Positions 40,363 through 50,367 of a stretch of DNA of 64,000 nucleotides are shown here, in pieces. The translations under genes were made by a program, and so were the position numbers. This stretch comes from Trichopria drosophilae (taxonomy: Eukaryota > Arthropoda > Insecta > Hymenoptera > Diapriidae). The stretch is from the NCBI GenBank assembly GCA_030407085.1, contig CM059583.1, positions 85,974,001 to 86,038,000 of the forward strand, written 5' to 3'. The notes under the pieces were generated by a model. It ran no database searches. It was given only the letters and a program-made list of their open reading frames with translations, and was not told the DNA's origin. Position 1 is the stretch's first letter. Every line of letters begins with the position of its first letter.

Positions 40363-42933
40363 TCAAATGGAAAACTTCAAGCGCCTTGCGCGCCCCCTAA
40401 TTTCAATTTTAGCGAATTTTTGCAAGAGGGAAAAAAGTTTTATATTTTTTTTCGTCATTAAATAATGATTTCGAAGCACTACAGGATGCGTCGCATTAAA
40501 GCTTAAAGACGCATGTTCCAAGCGTCCACCTAGACGAATAATCCCGTCTGAGTCCAAGAAAGGATCGAACCGCTTCAAAGGACTTCGTGAGGAAACTGGC
40601 ACATTCGATCGTAGTGCCGTTAGTTCATCTGGAAACTGGCTCGATTGAAGCCAACGAAACCATACACTGATTGCACGAGCACTCACATTTTTTATTGTTG
40701 ACAAAGATTCATGAGAAGCCGTTTTTCTTGCGGGCTTGGGCCACGAAAGAATATAACCAGTAACTCTGATGAGGCGATCCCAATCCGAAAATCGTTCCGA
40801 CAATGACGTCATAAATTGTGACTCGGTCTGGGTAAGGATATGAACGTGGAGACGTTCCTCTAATGATATGTTCGGATCTACTACAGCCATTCGCTGGGGC
40901 CAATGTTCTGGTGGTAAGGACAACCACCTGGGTCCGCGTTGCCACAGATTACATTGAATAAGTTCTCTGGCTGATACTCCGCGTGACGCCAAGTCGGCCA
41001 GATTGTCCTGGGAAGGAACGTGACGCCATTGAGCGAATGGGGACTGGGTCTGTATCTCCGAGACCCTATTTCCCACAAAAGTTTTCCATTTACATGGTTC
41101 TTGAGCCAACCAAGCAAGGACAATTGATGCGTCTGTCCAGCAATATTGGCTGAATGAAGCGAATTGAGATTGAGAGCCGAGGAAGCTCAGAATTCGCGAT
41201 AATAGAAGAGCGGCATTAAGCTCTAGTCTAGGTATAGACAGCTGCTTAATTGGAGCAACTTTAGTTTTGCTCATTAGGAGGGAAATTACCACTTCGCCAT
41301 TCGAGAGTGTAATTTTGGAATATGCAACTGCCGCGAAAGCGAGTGAAGAGGCGTCCGAGAAACCGTGGAGTTCGTACGAGACGGCATCTACTCCGGAGCC
41401 TATCCAACGCGGAATACTAAAGGCTTGTAAGTTGTTCAAGTCTTTGGTAATGTCTTGCCAACATGCGACTAGTTTTTGGGGAAGAGGATCATCCCAGCCA
41501 AGTTCCAATTTCCACAGACTCTGCATTAGAGTCTTAGCTGGAAGAATGAAGGGTGACACCCAACCAAGGGGGTCATACAGACGTGCGATCTGCGAGAGTA
41601 GTGATCGTTTTGTATATGAGGTAATCTTAGTGAGATTGACCCGAAATTGAAATGAATCCTTAAGAGGATTCCAAATTACACCTAAAATTTTAAGATGATT
41701 GTCACAATCACGGGAAGGATCCCAGGCAAGACCGTGATTTTCGGCACTAACGTCCGATAGAAGCTCCGCGGAGTTGCTGGCCCACTTGCGGAGGATGAAG
41801 CCGCCTCCTCGAAGTAACTCTTCCACTTCTTTTCGTAGTTTAATCGCAGTCTGTTTGTCGTCCGCGCCGAAGAGACAATCATCAACATACATGCCTGTTT
41901 GCAGAGAAGATCGAGCCAAGGGGAATTGATCTCCGTCATCGAGAAGTAACTGTTGCAGAACCCGCATTGCCAAAAAGGGGGCGCTAGAAACTCCGAAAGT
42001 TACCGTGTTAAGGCAATAATGAGAAAGTGGCTGATCTGGAGCAGATCGCCAGATGATACGCTGATAATCTCGATCCAATGCATCGATCCAGATCTGTCTG
42101 TACATCTGCGTTATATCAGCGTTAAAGACGTACGTAGGAATTCGCCACTGAGTCAAAACCGAAATAATGTTGGTTTGTAATTTTTTGCCTACCAGCAAGT
42201 GATCGTTAAGAGATGAATTCCCCAGCCTGCTGGAAGCGTTAAACACGACTCGAAGTGGAGTTGTCGAACTACTCTCCTTTCGAACACCATGATGAGGCAT
42301 GTAATAGAAGTGCCGAGAAGCTGGACCCAGTGGAGATACAAGGCTCATGTGCTCCTGTTGCTCGTAATCAGCTAAGAACTCACTATAGGATTTGAGATCG
42401 GAAGGTACTCTCGAAAGACGCTTTTCTTGAGAGAGAAACGCCTTTATAACTGATTCAACCGAACCGCCGATTATTGGAGAACAGTTACGAAACGGAAGTC
42501 GGACTACGTACTGTCCTGTAGGAAGTCGAGAGTGTGTGGCGACGAAATGAGCCTCGCATTGTTTCTCATCGTCGGATAACGAAGTGGGTGAGAGTATTTC
42601 CTCAGTTTCCCAGAATTTAGTGAGTAACTCTGGAAGAGAAGGTTCCATCGTACAAGTATGCACCTGAATACGTGCCGAAGAGCTAGAGGCAGAATTTTGA
42701 GCACAACCTGTTAAAACCCACCCGAAAATTGAATTTAAAGCAATAGGTTGATTAGGAGGACCGCGTACGATACCGTCAAGTATAATGGATCCGTAGAGGT
42801 CGGCTCCAATGAGCAAATGGATGGCAGTCGAATCTTTGAGATTCTCATCAGCCAATTTCAATTTGTGGATATGAGTCCACTGAGATAGAGATCCAGTAAA
42901 ACGTGGGACATATGCAGTAATGTCCTTCAACAC
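40363..42933 (-). CDS. BEL Pol: RT and RNase H, integrase truncated
   Basis: The 856-residue frame starts (a TTG, not a real start) inside the protease tail (LKDITAYVPRFTG, LLIGADLYGSII). RT motifs: motif A NADITQMYRQIWI (about 271), motif B FGVSSAPFLAMRVL (about 313) and YVDDCLFGAD (349-358). RNase H starts at HGFSDASSLAFAAVAY (about residue 530), then IPRLELNAALLLS, WTDASIVLAWL and HVPSQDNLADLASRG. The frame ends in the pre-integrase segment (IIRLGGRLEHASLSFNATHP, then an unrelated tail). The catalytic sites are intact. Confidence 0.93.
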   Translation of the reverse strand: MLKDITAYVPRFTGSLSQWTHIHKLKLADENLKDSTAIHLLIGADLYGSIILDGIVRGPPNQPIALNSIFGWVLTGCAQNSASSSSARIQVHTCTMEPSLPELLTKFWETEEILSPTSLSDDEKQCEAHFVATHSRLPTGQYVVRLPFRNCSPIIGGSVESVIKAFLSQEKRLSRVPSDLKSYSEFLADYEQQEHMSLVSPLGPASRHFYYMPHHGVRKESSSTTPLRVVFNASSRLGNSSLNDHLLVGKKLQTNIISVLTQWRIPTYVFNADITQMYRQIWIDALDRDYQRIIWRSAPDQPLSHYCLNTVTFGVSSAPFLAMRVLQQLLLDDGDQFPLARSSLQTGMYVDDCLFGADDKQTAIKLRKEVEELLRGGGFILRKWASNSAELLSDVSAENHGLAWDPSRDCDNHLKILGVIWNPLKDSFQFRVNLTKITSYTKRSLLSQIARLYDPLGWVSPFILPAKTLMQSLWKLELGWDDPLPQKLVACWQDITKDLNNLQAFSIPRWIGSGVDAVSYELHGFSDASSLAFAAVAYSKITLSNGEVVISLLMSKTKVAPIKQLSIPRLELNAALLLSRILSFLGSQSQFASFSQYCWTDASIVLAWLAQEPCKWKTFVGNRVSEIQTQSPFAQWRHVPSQDNLADLASRGVSARELIQCNLWQRGPRWLSLPPEHWPQRMAVVDPNISLEERLHVHILTQTESQFMTSLSERFSDWDRLIRVTGYILSWPKPARKTASHESLSTIKNVSARAISVWFRWLQSSQFPDELTALRSNVPVSSRSPLKRFDPFLDSDGIIRLGGRLEHASLSFNATHPVVLRNHYLMTKKNIKLFSLLQKFAKIEIRGRARRLKFSI

Positions 42934-42942
42934 AGTAGCTTA

Positions 42943-44169
42943 CGTAGAAAGGCATGGAGAGGATGAATGAGTAGGAGAAATTGAGATCGTTGCAGAGAAG
43001 CGCGCAACGTCGACACAAGTGCCACCGACGCCGGTGACCTTCGACGAAATAGGTGTCAAGGGCGGTCTAAGGGCTTTAATAGCCGTTTCGGAGATCAAGG
43101 TCGCAGTTGATCCTGGATCGATCAGTGCCCTAACTTTCATCTTGCGACCGTTCGAGGAATGAATCAGGACGGTAGCAGTAGCAAGAAGGATCGTTCGACG
43201 ACCTACTGGAGCATCCGAAGTGTAATGCGTCAGTACCTCCTCGTGGATACTGTTGCGTCGAAAATCCGAGTGCGCAGTCTGTGCCGGTAGCGCAGTAGAA
43301 GTCTGGTCCGAACCGATCTCGGTTGGTCGATGCAACATCGTATGATGACGCTTTTGACACCTAAAACATGTATACTTATTAGTACATGCCGATAATGAAT
43401 GTTTTGAAAAGCAATTTATACATAATTTTAGTCGCTTTACTAAATCAAATCTTTGTGGCACGGACATTTCTTTAAATCGAGCACACTTGTGTAGCGCATG
43501 AGTGTCCTTGCACTCTGGGCACACCCGCGATTTAGTTGTGACCACGTGTGCTTGTATTTGCGATTTTAAATTGGAATGTCGTGCATTGGAGTTAGAGGCT
43601 GATTTTTTATGCGAACCGGCTCGCATAGATTCGAGTGCTCGAGCGCGGTTTAAGATGAACCCGCGAAGTTGCTCCCAATTTGGATATTCAGTAGTCGCCT
43701 GTCGACTAATTTCCCAAGCCTTTCGAGATTCAGCGTCTAACTTTTGCACAGTCATAAACACTAGAATAGCACTCCAATGGTCCGTCGGAAACTTTAAGGC
43801 CTTTAATGCTGCTAATGACTCCGCGGTTTTATCGTGCAATTGTAATAAACCCGTGGCACTCTCACTCTGTAACGGACGAATTGAGAATAAATTATCAAAA
43901 TAAGAATTGACAATCGCAATTTTACACGCGAACCTCGTATTGAGGACTTGCCAAGCGTCGTTAAAAGCCTGATCTGAAAATGAGACGTGATTAATTAAAG
44001 CTGCTGGTTCCGATTCCAGAGACGCTTTAAGATAGTGAAAACGCTGCAAGTCGCAAAATGAACTCCAATTTTCAAACCTCCCGTCGAACTTTGGAATCCC
44101 GATTTTCGGAAGCACCATATGCCGCCCAGATGGACTTGACGTGTCCATCATCATCGTGGAATGTAGCAC
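42943..44169 (-). CDS. BEL Gag (DUF1759) with zinc knuckles and protease
   Basis: The 409-residue frame lacks the first about 100 residues of typical BEL Gag. It starts near LPKIGIPKFDGRFENWSSFC, the DUF1759 domain (residues about 20-170). Two zinc-binding segments follow: CPECKDTHALHKCARF (about residue 217) and CINCFSKHSLSACTNKYTCF (about 250-270). The aspartic protease (DUF1758) has VRALIDPGSTATLIS (about 350), in which the usual DxGS active site reads DPGS. It ends SSPCLST before the TAA. The frame is otherwise uninterrupted. Confidence 0.9.
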
Positions 44170-44504
44170 ATTTGTCCTCTATCGACGGAGTTCGATCGAC
44201 GGAGTATGCGCTTTTTTTATGTTTTTTATTTTTATCTTTTTATGTTATTGTAACTAACAATATATTTAAAACTGTTATATATTATTATTTTTTCATGTGT
44301 TATTATTTTTTTTTAGTAATTAAATTTCGAAATTTTTTGAAAATTGTTTTTCAAGTTTATTTATTACCTTGAAATTAAAATAAATTTAAAAGCACGAGGA
44401 AAATATAATTTATTACAGTATTTAATTATATGAAGACAAAAAAGAAGCTGTAAAATAATCCATTAATTTAATAGTGACATGAAATGTTTAAAATTCCTTT
44501 ATTT

Positions 44505-45697
44505 ACGGAAAAAAAGAAAAATACGATATTATTAATGAATGGACACTAGATCGCTTTAAAGAAGCACGCAAAGAAAAGAAACCGGTGACAACTCGTATGC
44601 TACAGGAGTGGGGATCGCAAGCAGCGTGCCAATACGAAAGTGAAAACTTTCATTTTGTAGCTTCCGAAAGATGGGTTACCGGATTTAAAGCAAGTAACAA
44701 GATATGCCAGAGAAAAGTAACCCGATACATAAAGTCAAAGAATGCTCTAGAAACAGACACGATTCTTACCGAAGCTACGAAATTCCAAAAGCGCATCTCA
44801 AAAATTATCCCAAAATTTGAATTGAATTTCGTCATTAACACCGATCAAACAGGATGTGAGTATCGATGTGATGTTCGTCGAAGTTTATCGGAAAAAGGCT
44901 AGAAGTTGACCGAAGTATTTATTGGTGACTTCAATAAAGTCACTCATAGTTATACAGCCCAGTATGCTGTAACAGCAGAGGGAAAATTATTGCCACGTGT
45001 GTTTTTGTGCATGCAAGAGCTAAAAGGAGAGTTTGGACCTCGAGTCAACCAACAAGTTACTTTGCTGGTAGAAAAATTCGGAAACGTTTATGTGACTGCT
45101 TCAAAATCTGGGAAATTAAAGAAAGCAGCATTTCAACAATTTTGTTGCAGAAATTATGAAGCCCTACTGCAAAGATTCGGACTTCCTTTTAATTTTAGAC
45201 TCATGGGGTGGCCAAACTGACATATCTTTGTTTAACAGCCATTTCACAGATGATGATGGGAATGGCACGGCTACAGTTGAAATAATTCCACCGCACTGCA
45301 CGCCGTTTTGTCAACCGTGTGACGTGTACTTCTTCAGGCAAGTGAAGAATTTCATTTAAAAAATTCAAAACTCGACAGAAGTCCTGCAACGCAATAAGGA
45401 ACTGTCTACACGTGAAGATGCAATAAAAATACATCCGCTAATTCATTCACAATTATCATCGCCATTATTCGAAGATATGATTGTCTATGCGTGGTTTGCC
45501 TCCAAATTGTTACCGCAAAGAACAGTGTTCCGAAATGTGAATGAAGTGTGCTTCCCTCCTGACATTCGAAAACAAAAATGTGCATGTAAAAAAATATCCT
45601 TTATAAACTGCTCTAATTGTCGCTCATTTATTTGTTTTGAATGTTTTTATGACTTGTATTACCCTACTTCGTGTGCGAAAAGTGTACAAGTAAATTA
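44505..45697 (+). pseudogene. pogo-like transposase, broken by stops and frameshifts
   Basis: The DNA-binding part reads VTTRMLQEWGSQAACQYESE and HFVASERWVTGFKASNKI (CENP-B type). The DDE domain has NTDQTGCEYRCDVRRSLSEK with the first Asp, then a stop TAG at 44900-44902. The frame continues VFIGDFNKVTHSYTAQYAVT, KLLPRVFLCMQELKGEFGP and FGNVYVTASKSGKLKKAAF. A frame change near 45150-45160 gives LILDSWGGQTDISLF with the second Asp, and IIPPHCTPFCQPCDVYFFRQ. The tail ends with a Cys-rich segment (CACKKISFINCSNCRSFICF) before a stop at 45696-45698. Confidence 0.85.
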
Positions 45698-45760
45698 AGT
45701 TATGTATACTCGCTTGACTGTACTTCATTTTTTATCAAATATAAGCAAATACGTTTTATA

Positions 45761-45905
45761 TGGATTTCATGTATTTATTTAATTAATGGAATATACAGCT
45801 TCTTTTTTATGGATTTCATGTATTTATTTAATTAATGGAATATACAGCTTCTTTTTTATGGATTTCATGTATTTATTTAATTAATGGAATATACAGCTTC
45901 TTTTT
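45761..45905. repeat. 49-bp tandem repeat, three copies
   Basis: The unit TGGATTTCATGTATTTATTT ... ATACAGCTTC starts at 45761, 45810 and 45859 with no divergence that I can see. It lies between the transposase stop and the right TIR. Confidence 0.95.
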
Positions 45906-46127
45906 TTCTTCATATAATTAAATACTGTAATAAATTATATTTTCCTCGTGCTTTTAAATTTATTTTAATTTCAAGGTAATAAATAAACTTTAAAAAACAA
46001 TTTTCAAAAAATTTCGAAATTTAATTACTAAAAAAAAATAATAACACATGAAAAAATAATAATATACAACAGTTTTAAATATATTGTTAGTTACAATAAC
46101 ATAAAAAGATAAAAATAAAAAACATAA

Positions 46128-46205
46128 AAAAAAGCGCATACTCCGTCGATCGAACCCGGGACCGCATACTTACCAGTCGGCGACGCTACGAACTGTGCCT
46201 AATGT
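46128..46205 (-). other. tRNA-like (Pol III B-box) sequence at the pogo TIR end
   Basis: The minus strand reads CGTCGCCGACTGGTAAGTAT, then GCGGTCCCGGGTTCGATCGA, which resembles the A-box and B-box of a tRNA or SINE. The B-box merges into the TIR start (TTCGATCGACGG). It could be a SINE scrap into which the transposon inserted, or a B-box-like terminus of the transposon. Confidence 0.5.
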
Positions 46206-46717
46206 TTCGAAGAGAAGCTATTTGAATCCAAAACAGGAAAATTGATTTGGTTTTTATTTTTTTTTTTGCCAATCAGGGCTCTTTGGAGTAAAACGCTGAA
46301 ACACGTGAACATTTTTTTGGCCAAAAGTATCACCTCAATTTTTTTCAAACGAATCCGTGATATACTCACTTGGCCGCCCTCTTGTCAGTCGTACCTTAGG
46401 CAAAAAGGAGAAGGTTAGGTATTTTTAGCTTGGGGGGGGGGGGGCAGGCCCCCCCAGAAAGCCCTGTTCTTTATCTATTGCTATTTTATGTATGTATGAG
46501 AAATATGCCCACCGGTGGTTATTTATATATACATATATATCGATTTCACTTTCATCTGACTATGAGCGAAGGTTTTAAATAAGCTTAAAATTCGTCAATT
46601 CATGCAAGGAAAATATACACACTATAAAACATGAAGATATTTTGTCGAATCTGTTTGGAATACGCATTTATACGTAAAAGCTATAAATTTTCGATGATCT
46701 TCTTAATTATCAAGACA
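46206..46717. other. Unassigned region with G run and one reverse satellite unit
   Basis: A 12-G run lies at about 46432-46443. The word GTCGTACCTTAGGCAAAAAG near 46388-46407 recurs as GTCGTAGCTTAGGCAAAAAG near 47355-47374. A unit at 46555-46690 is the reverse of the 25.4-26.1 kb satellite. Confidence 0.5.
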
Positions 46718-46719
46718 GA

Positions 46720-46787
<68 letters not shown>

Positions 46788-46806
46788 GGGAGAGAGAGAG
46801 GGAGAC
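46718..46806. repeat. (GA)n microsatellite
   Basis: About 85 bases of GA repeat with two interruptions. It is the tail end, on the minus strand (TC)n, of the LINE 3' fragment at 46815-46990. The open frame across it is only Arg/Glu repeats and not a gene. Confidence 0.97.
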
Positions 46807-46814
46807 TGAGAGTG

Positions 46815-46990
46815 TCAACTATTTATTATTGTCCTAGCCGTAAAGGCCGCGGACAAACCATACGACATCCTGCCATTACAAAGTTTCGGTCAGGATGTAT
46901 TTACAATAACAACGTACAATATAAATGTATCTTTCGTACTAATATAATAACAAAATAACAAAAATAACTTTAGTTAACGCGTAACCTAAG
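46815..46990 (-). mobile_element. LINE 3' end with terminal hairpin
   Basis: The minus strand contains CATCCTGACCGAAACTTTGT, AATGGCAGGATG (hairpin at 46866-46897), and TGTCCGCGGCCTTTACGG followed by AATAATAAATAG. The hairpin is that of the LINE at 37.25 kb. The element is truncated at about 46990, and its 3' end runs into the TC repeat. Confidence 0.7.
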
Positions 46991-47018
46991 TATAAATAAT
47001 TATAAAATTTATAAAAAT

Positions 47019-47030
47019 AAAGAGAGAGAG

Positions 47031-47075
<45 letters not shown>

Positions 47076-47088
47076 AAGAAAGAGAGGG
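47019..47088. repeat. (GA)n microsatellite, second
   Basis: About 65 bases of GA repeat, again directly at the 3' end (minus strand) of a LINE-like 3' sequence. Confidence 0.97.
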
Positions 47089-47099
47089 ATAGATTGATT

Positions 47100-47225
47100 G
47101 GTTGAGAGCTATTTATTAATGTCCTGGCCACCAAGGGCCGTGGACATATTACAATATCATTCTGTCCTTACAAATTTCAGGACAGGGTGCATACTAGTTA
47201 TATACAGAAGTTGGTCTGCTATTTT
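47100..47225 (-). mobile_element. LINE 3' end, second copy
   Basis: The minus strand has GTCCTGAAATTTGTAAGGAC, then ATGTCCACGGCCCTTGGTGG, CCAGGACATTAATAAATAG and the TC repeat. It is a diverged copy of 46815-46990 with the same order of words and the same type of tail. Confidence 0.65.
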
Positions 47226-49090
47226 CTCCGCTGAGTAACATATGTATAATTATATACGTGCAATAAAGGCATTGTAGCAACTTACAGTACTAAAGAGCGA
47301 CGTCCCGCTGAAAATGATGTTTTTTAATTTTCCATGTTACGACGTTGCACTCAGTCGTAGCTTAGGCAAAAAGGAGAAGGTTATATATATTAGGGTGTAT
47401 CGAATTTTCTAGACTTTCAATGGCTAGTGATAAATTGATAAGTTTTGATGCGCTAATCACGAATATTCATATTCCATCGAAGACTAGAATTCTTAAAGAC
47501 TCATCAGTGATGTCCATAAGCAAAGGTGGTTCACTAATATCATCCCAGTTTATCATATCTATATATTCTTGGCATAAAATTAATATTTGGTACTTTAAAT
47601 GCACGTCTATTATTAAGGGGATTTTTCCTACTATTTAGAATTTTTTCCAATCTAACTGTAGATTTAACTCATCGTCGACTATCATTGTATTATTAGTATT
47701 AATGAAAATTTACGACACGGTATAAGTCACTCGTAGATTTGATCTCTGCGCGTGGAGTATCCTTGGTTTTCTTCCATTGTTGCCTTTTAATTTGTAAGTT
47801 CATTCATCTAATTTACTCCGTAAACTTTAAACATCAATGAGTTTGTATCTATTCGACCAACTTTTTTGCACCTTGAAATTCGTTAGATAAACGAAGCGCC
47901 CAAAGTGTGCAGTATTGAATATTCATATTAACCTGGAAAAAAATTACTAACTTTTTTGTTTATAATGTACATTTTTAATTTTTCTGTCTACATTTACTTT
48001 GAGAAACGTCTAATCTGTAAACTCCATTTGATTTTATTCCCTAATTTATAAAATTGAGCAAATAATCATGATTTGAAATGATAAAATATCAGAAATTTCT
48101 ACATTTAACGCATTAACGTCTGAATAATACAAATTTGAACCGCGACAGTGGGCTCTCAAATTTTACTAAAATCGCAGTTTTTTACGCCACTACATTTCCT
48201 TGATGTTTTTGGGTGTGCTCTACCCGATGCAGCCATTAAAAACAACGAAATCTTCGAAAAGAGTCCCGATTTTTATACGAGTAAGTTGATAACATCGGTA
48301 ATTTACGTGTTCTCCTCGTATTAACAGAATGGTTTACTTTATTCTTCACATGATGCTGGATAATTTTTTAAATCATATACAGAATGGACCATTTTAATCT
48401 ATAATGGGAAAAATCTCGAAATCGGGGTTAGATAAAGAAAAGTTTCAGACAAAAGTTGCAGGGAACGAAGAGGGTCATTCAATGGTAATAGTGCATTTGA
48501 CCTTGAATGCCATTTTTAAGGTCATTTGGGAGTTAAAATGACTTTTTTAGATGGAAACCCTTATTTTTTATCCCGGATTTGTAATGAGCGGGATATTTCA
48601 CGAGAAAATGGTTATTATATGAAGGTCATTTCGAGGTCAAATGAAGGTCAAATTATGCGAAAATAGCTGAAATAGTGTCGATTGACGTGCTTTTAAAAAA
48701 TGTTCTAATATCGCATATCTGGCCTGACTACTAATGGAATGAAATGTGTATGATAGAGAGTACTATCTCTTACTTTTGCCGTACTTCCCTTGTCGGACAA
48801 ATTCCACACCTTTTCCGGACGAAATATTACTCGATTATTTTTGTAAAAGTTTCAAATTTAATATGCAGATAAATACATTGCGATTGTCTGAGATGTTTGA
48901 TGGCCAAGAATTGCACATAATTGATACCCATATTCGGCTACTATAAATCAGCTTGAAAGAAGAATAAAACTCTGCACGAAAATGATAAAAAACTAGCATA
49001 AATGATTTTTTTTCAACCTCTCTATTTTTCGATAAACGATATTATAACCAGGTATTGAGTTATGCGAGAATCTCACTAATTTTAGAAAAT
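47226..49090. other. Unassigned AT-rich region with AGGTCA direct repeats
   Basis: No gene was recognised. Three direct AGGTCA words spaced by 11 bases lie at 48623-48650. More AGGTCA/TGACCT words occur near 48470-48540. A hypothetical frame at 47420-47638 lacks family motifs. Confidence 0.4.
48623..48650 (+). repeat. Three AGGTCA half-sites in DR5 spacing
   Basis: AGGTCA begins at 48623, 48634 and 48645, giving two direct repeats with 5-base spacers. This is the spacing bound by some nuclear receptors. The surrounding 200 bases have other GGTCA words, so it may be part of a repeat. Confidence 0.6.
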
Positions 49091-49407
49091 AATATATTAT
49101 CTCCCTTAAATTTTAACTCAAAATAAAGTCGTATTAAAGAAATAGCCAAATAGGGTATCGACTGCGCTTTTCCATCATTTCAAGCAAAAGTGTTAATTTG
49201 CTTATTTTACGTAAAATGTTCGTAGTTATATGCACTACATGCATTGCTCATGCTAATTAAGTGATAATATAACATTTTCAACGTTTCAGATGCGAAACAA
49301 GTAACTTAACACGTTGAAACGTTAGAAAAGCGTAGTCGCTCTCAGATATGGCAACTTTTTTTTATACGATTTTATCCTGAGTTAAAAGTTAAGGGAGATA
49401 ATATATT
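49091..49407. repeat. Short inverted-repeat element (MITE-like)
   Basis: AATATATTATCTCCCTTAAA and TTTTAACTC...AAGTCGTATT (49091-49135) are matched inversely at 49364-49407 (ATACGATTTTATCCTGAGTT, AAAAGTTAAGGGAGATAATA). The arms are about 45 bp with a few mismatches and the loop is about 228 bp. No coding signal was found. Confidence 0.75.
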
Positions 49408-49447
49408 CAATACTTTTTCAGTATTTAGTAGGCACTGCACTCGCTTA

Positions 49448-49506
49448 TGTCCTATCTGAAGAAGACCCGAACCTAAGGTCGAAACGCCATTCGTAATAAA
49501 TTGACA
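49448..49506 (+). ncRNA. Candidate hammerhead-like motif
   Basis: CTGAAGA (49456-49462) and GAAAC (49481-49485) match the CUGANGA and GAAA core of hammerhead ribozymes. Between them GACC/GGTC forms a stem II. A 2-bp CG/CG stem III with a CCATT loop then leads to TA, and TGTC/GACA plus TAT/ATA can form stem I. One extra A before stem II departs from the consensus. Such motifs are known in Penelope-like elements. No RT is seen nearby. Confidence 0.35.
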
Positions 49507-50367
49507 AACATTTCCAATTTCTTAACATTCCACAGCATTATAAAAATAATAATAAGTAACTGCCATCCATTTTTATTTTGAATTTATCATTTTACCTGAA
49601 TATAACCCTGGATACTCATATTGTTTATTTCTTATTGCAATAGACCGAAATACAGCATTACTATTTTAAATCATTTAATTATATAAGATAGGTTTATAGT
49701 GTCTGCGTTTATAAACCCAAGATTATACCTAAATTTTTAATTTACAATTTATTATTTACTTCTCTTAGTTAATTTTCGATGTTTGTACCTTTTTCTGAAG
49801 AGGGGTTTAATCTTAGGCCGAAAGTACTTATTTCATTATTTCTAAATATTAAATTAAACTATTTAATATTTTACGAAATACAAGTGCTAATATTTAGTAG
49901 TAAATGACTGTTGTTTACTTGTTCTTGTTTTAATTTTTGCTGCTAACCGGTCAATAACTTTTTACTTAAAGTTATACCATTATTTTCTTTGTAAAGTTTA
50001 TTGTAAAATATAGTTATAAGTAAAAAAATCGAATCGAATTTCATTAACTATATAGTTCGTGGAATGATATTGTCATTCAGCAGAAAGTCTAACAAGATAA
50101 ATTTCTCAATTTCTATGAAGAAAAACTACTGTTCAGCGAAAGTATCAATAATTGAACATGGACTAACGAATGTGAAATGTTCACTATTAGAACTTCTAGT
50201 TTTTGTAGTGTCTTTATTTTTAACATTGTATATTGAAATAAATTGAAAACTAGAAGCACACTTTATTAGTTATAGCACTATCTTATTCTTCGGTATCCTG
50301 TATATTTAAAGCACAAACAATCGCCTAATGTCTATTATGTAGTATTAAATAAAAGGTGTTCTTGCAG
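49507..50367. other. Unassigned AT-rich region upstream of the Uev1A exon
   Basis: This is probably intronic, since it precedes the exon on the same strand. A second CTGAAGA-hairpin-GAAA motif lies at 49795-49824. A 60-residue frame at 50064-50246 ends in a hydrophobic stretch (LLELLVFVVSLFLTLYIEI), but I cannot assign it. Confidence 0.4.

Larger units (their letters stand above)
40363..44178 (-). mobile_element. BEL/Pao retrotransposon, 5'- and 3'-truncated
   Basis: On the minus strand a Gag-protease frame (44178-42943) is followed by a single in-frame TAA (42940-42942) and a pol frame down to 40363. The two frames are in register, so one substitution would restore a protein of over 1,260 residues. 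Integrase and both LTRs are missing, and the 5' end is cut by the pogo-like element at 44191. The 3' end abuts the large inverted repeat. Confidence 0.92.
44191..46154 (+). mobile_element. pogo-like (Tc1/mariner superfamily) transposon with long TIRs
   Basis: Inverted repeats of about 246 bp lie at 44191-44437 and 45908-46154, with outer sequence TTCGATCGACGGAGTATGCG and its inverse. Between them is a broken DDE transposase (about 44505-45700) and a 49-bp x3 tandem repeat. The left end cuts the BEL Gag. The right end continues into a tRNA-like sequence. TIR similarity is high, which argues for recent activity. Confidence 0.85.

Noticed and set aside
46631..46837. Arg-Glu repeat protein
   Set aside because: It is only the translation of a (GA)n microsatellite.
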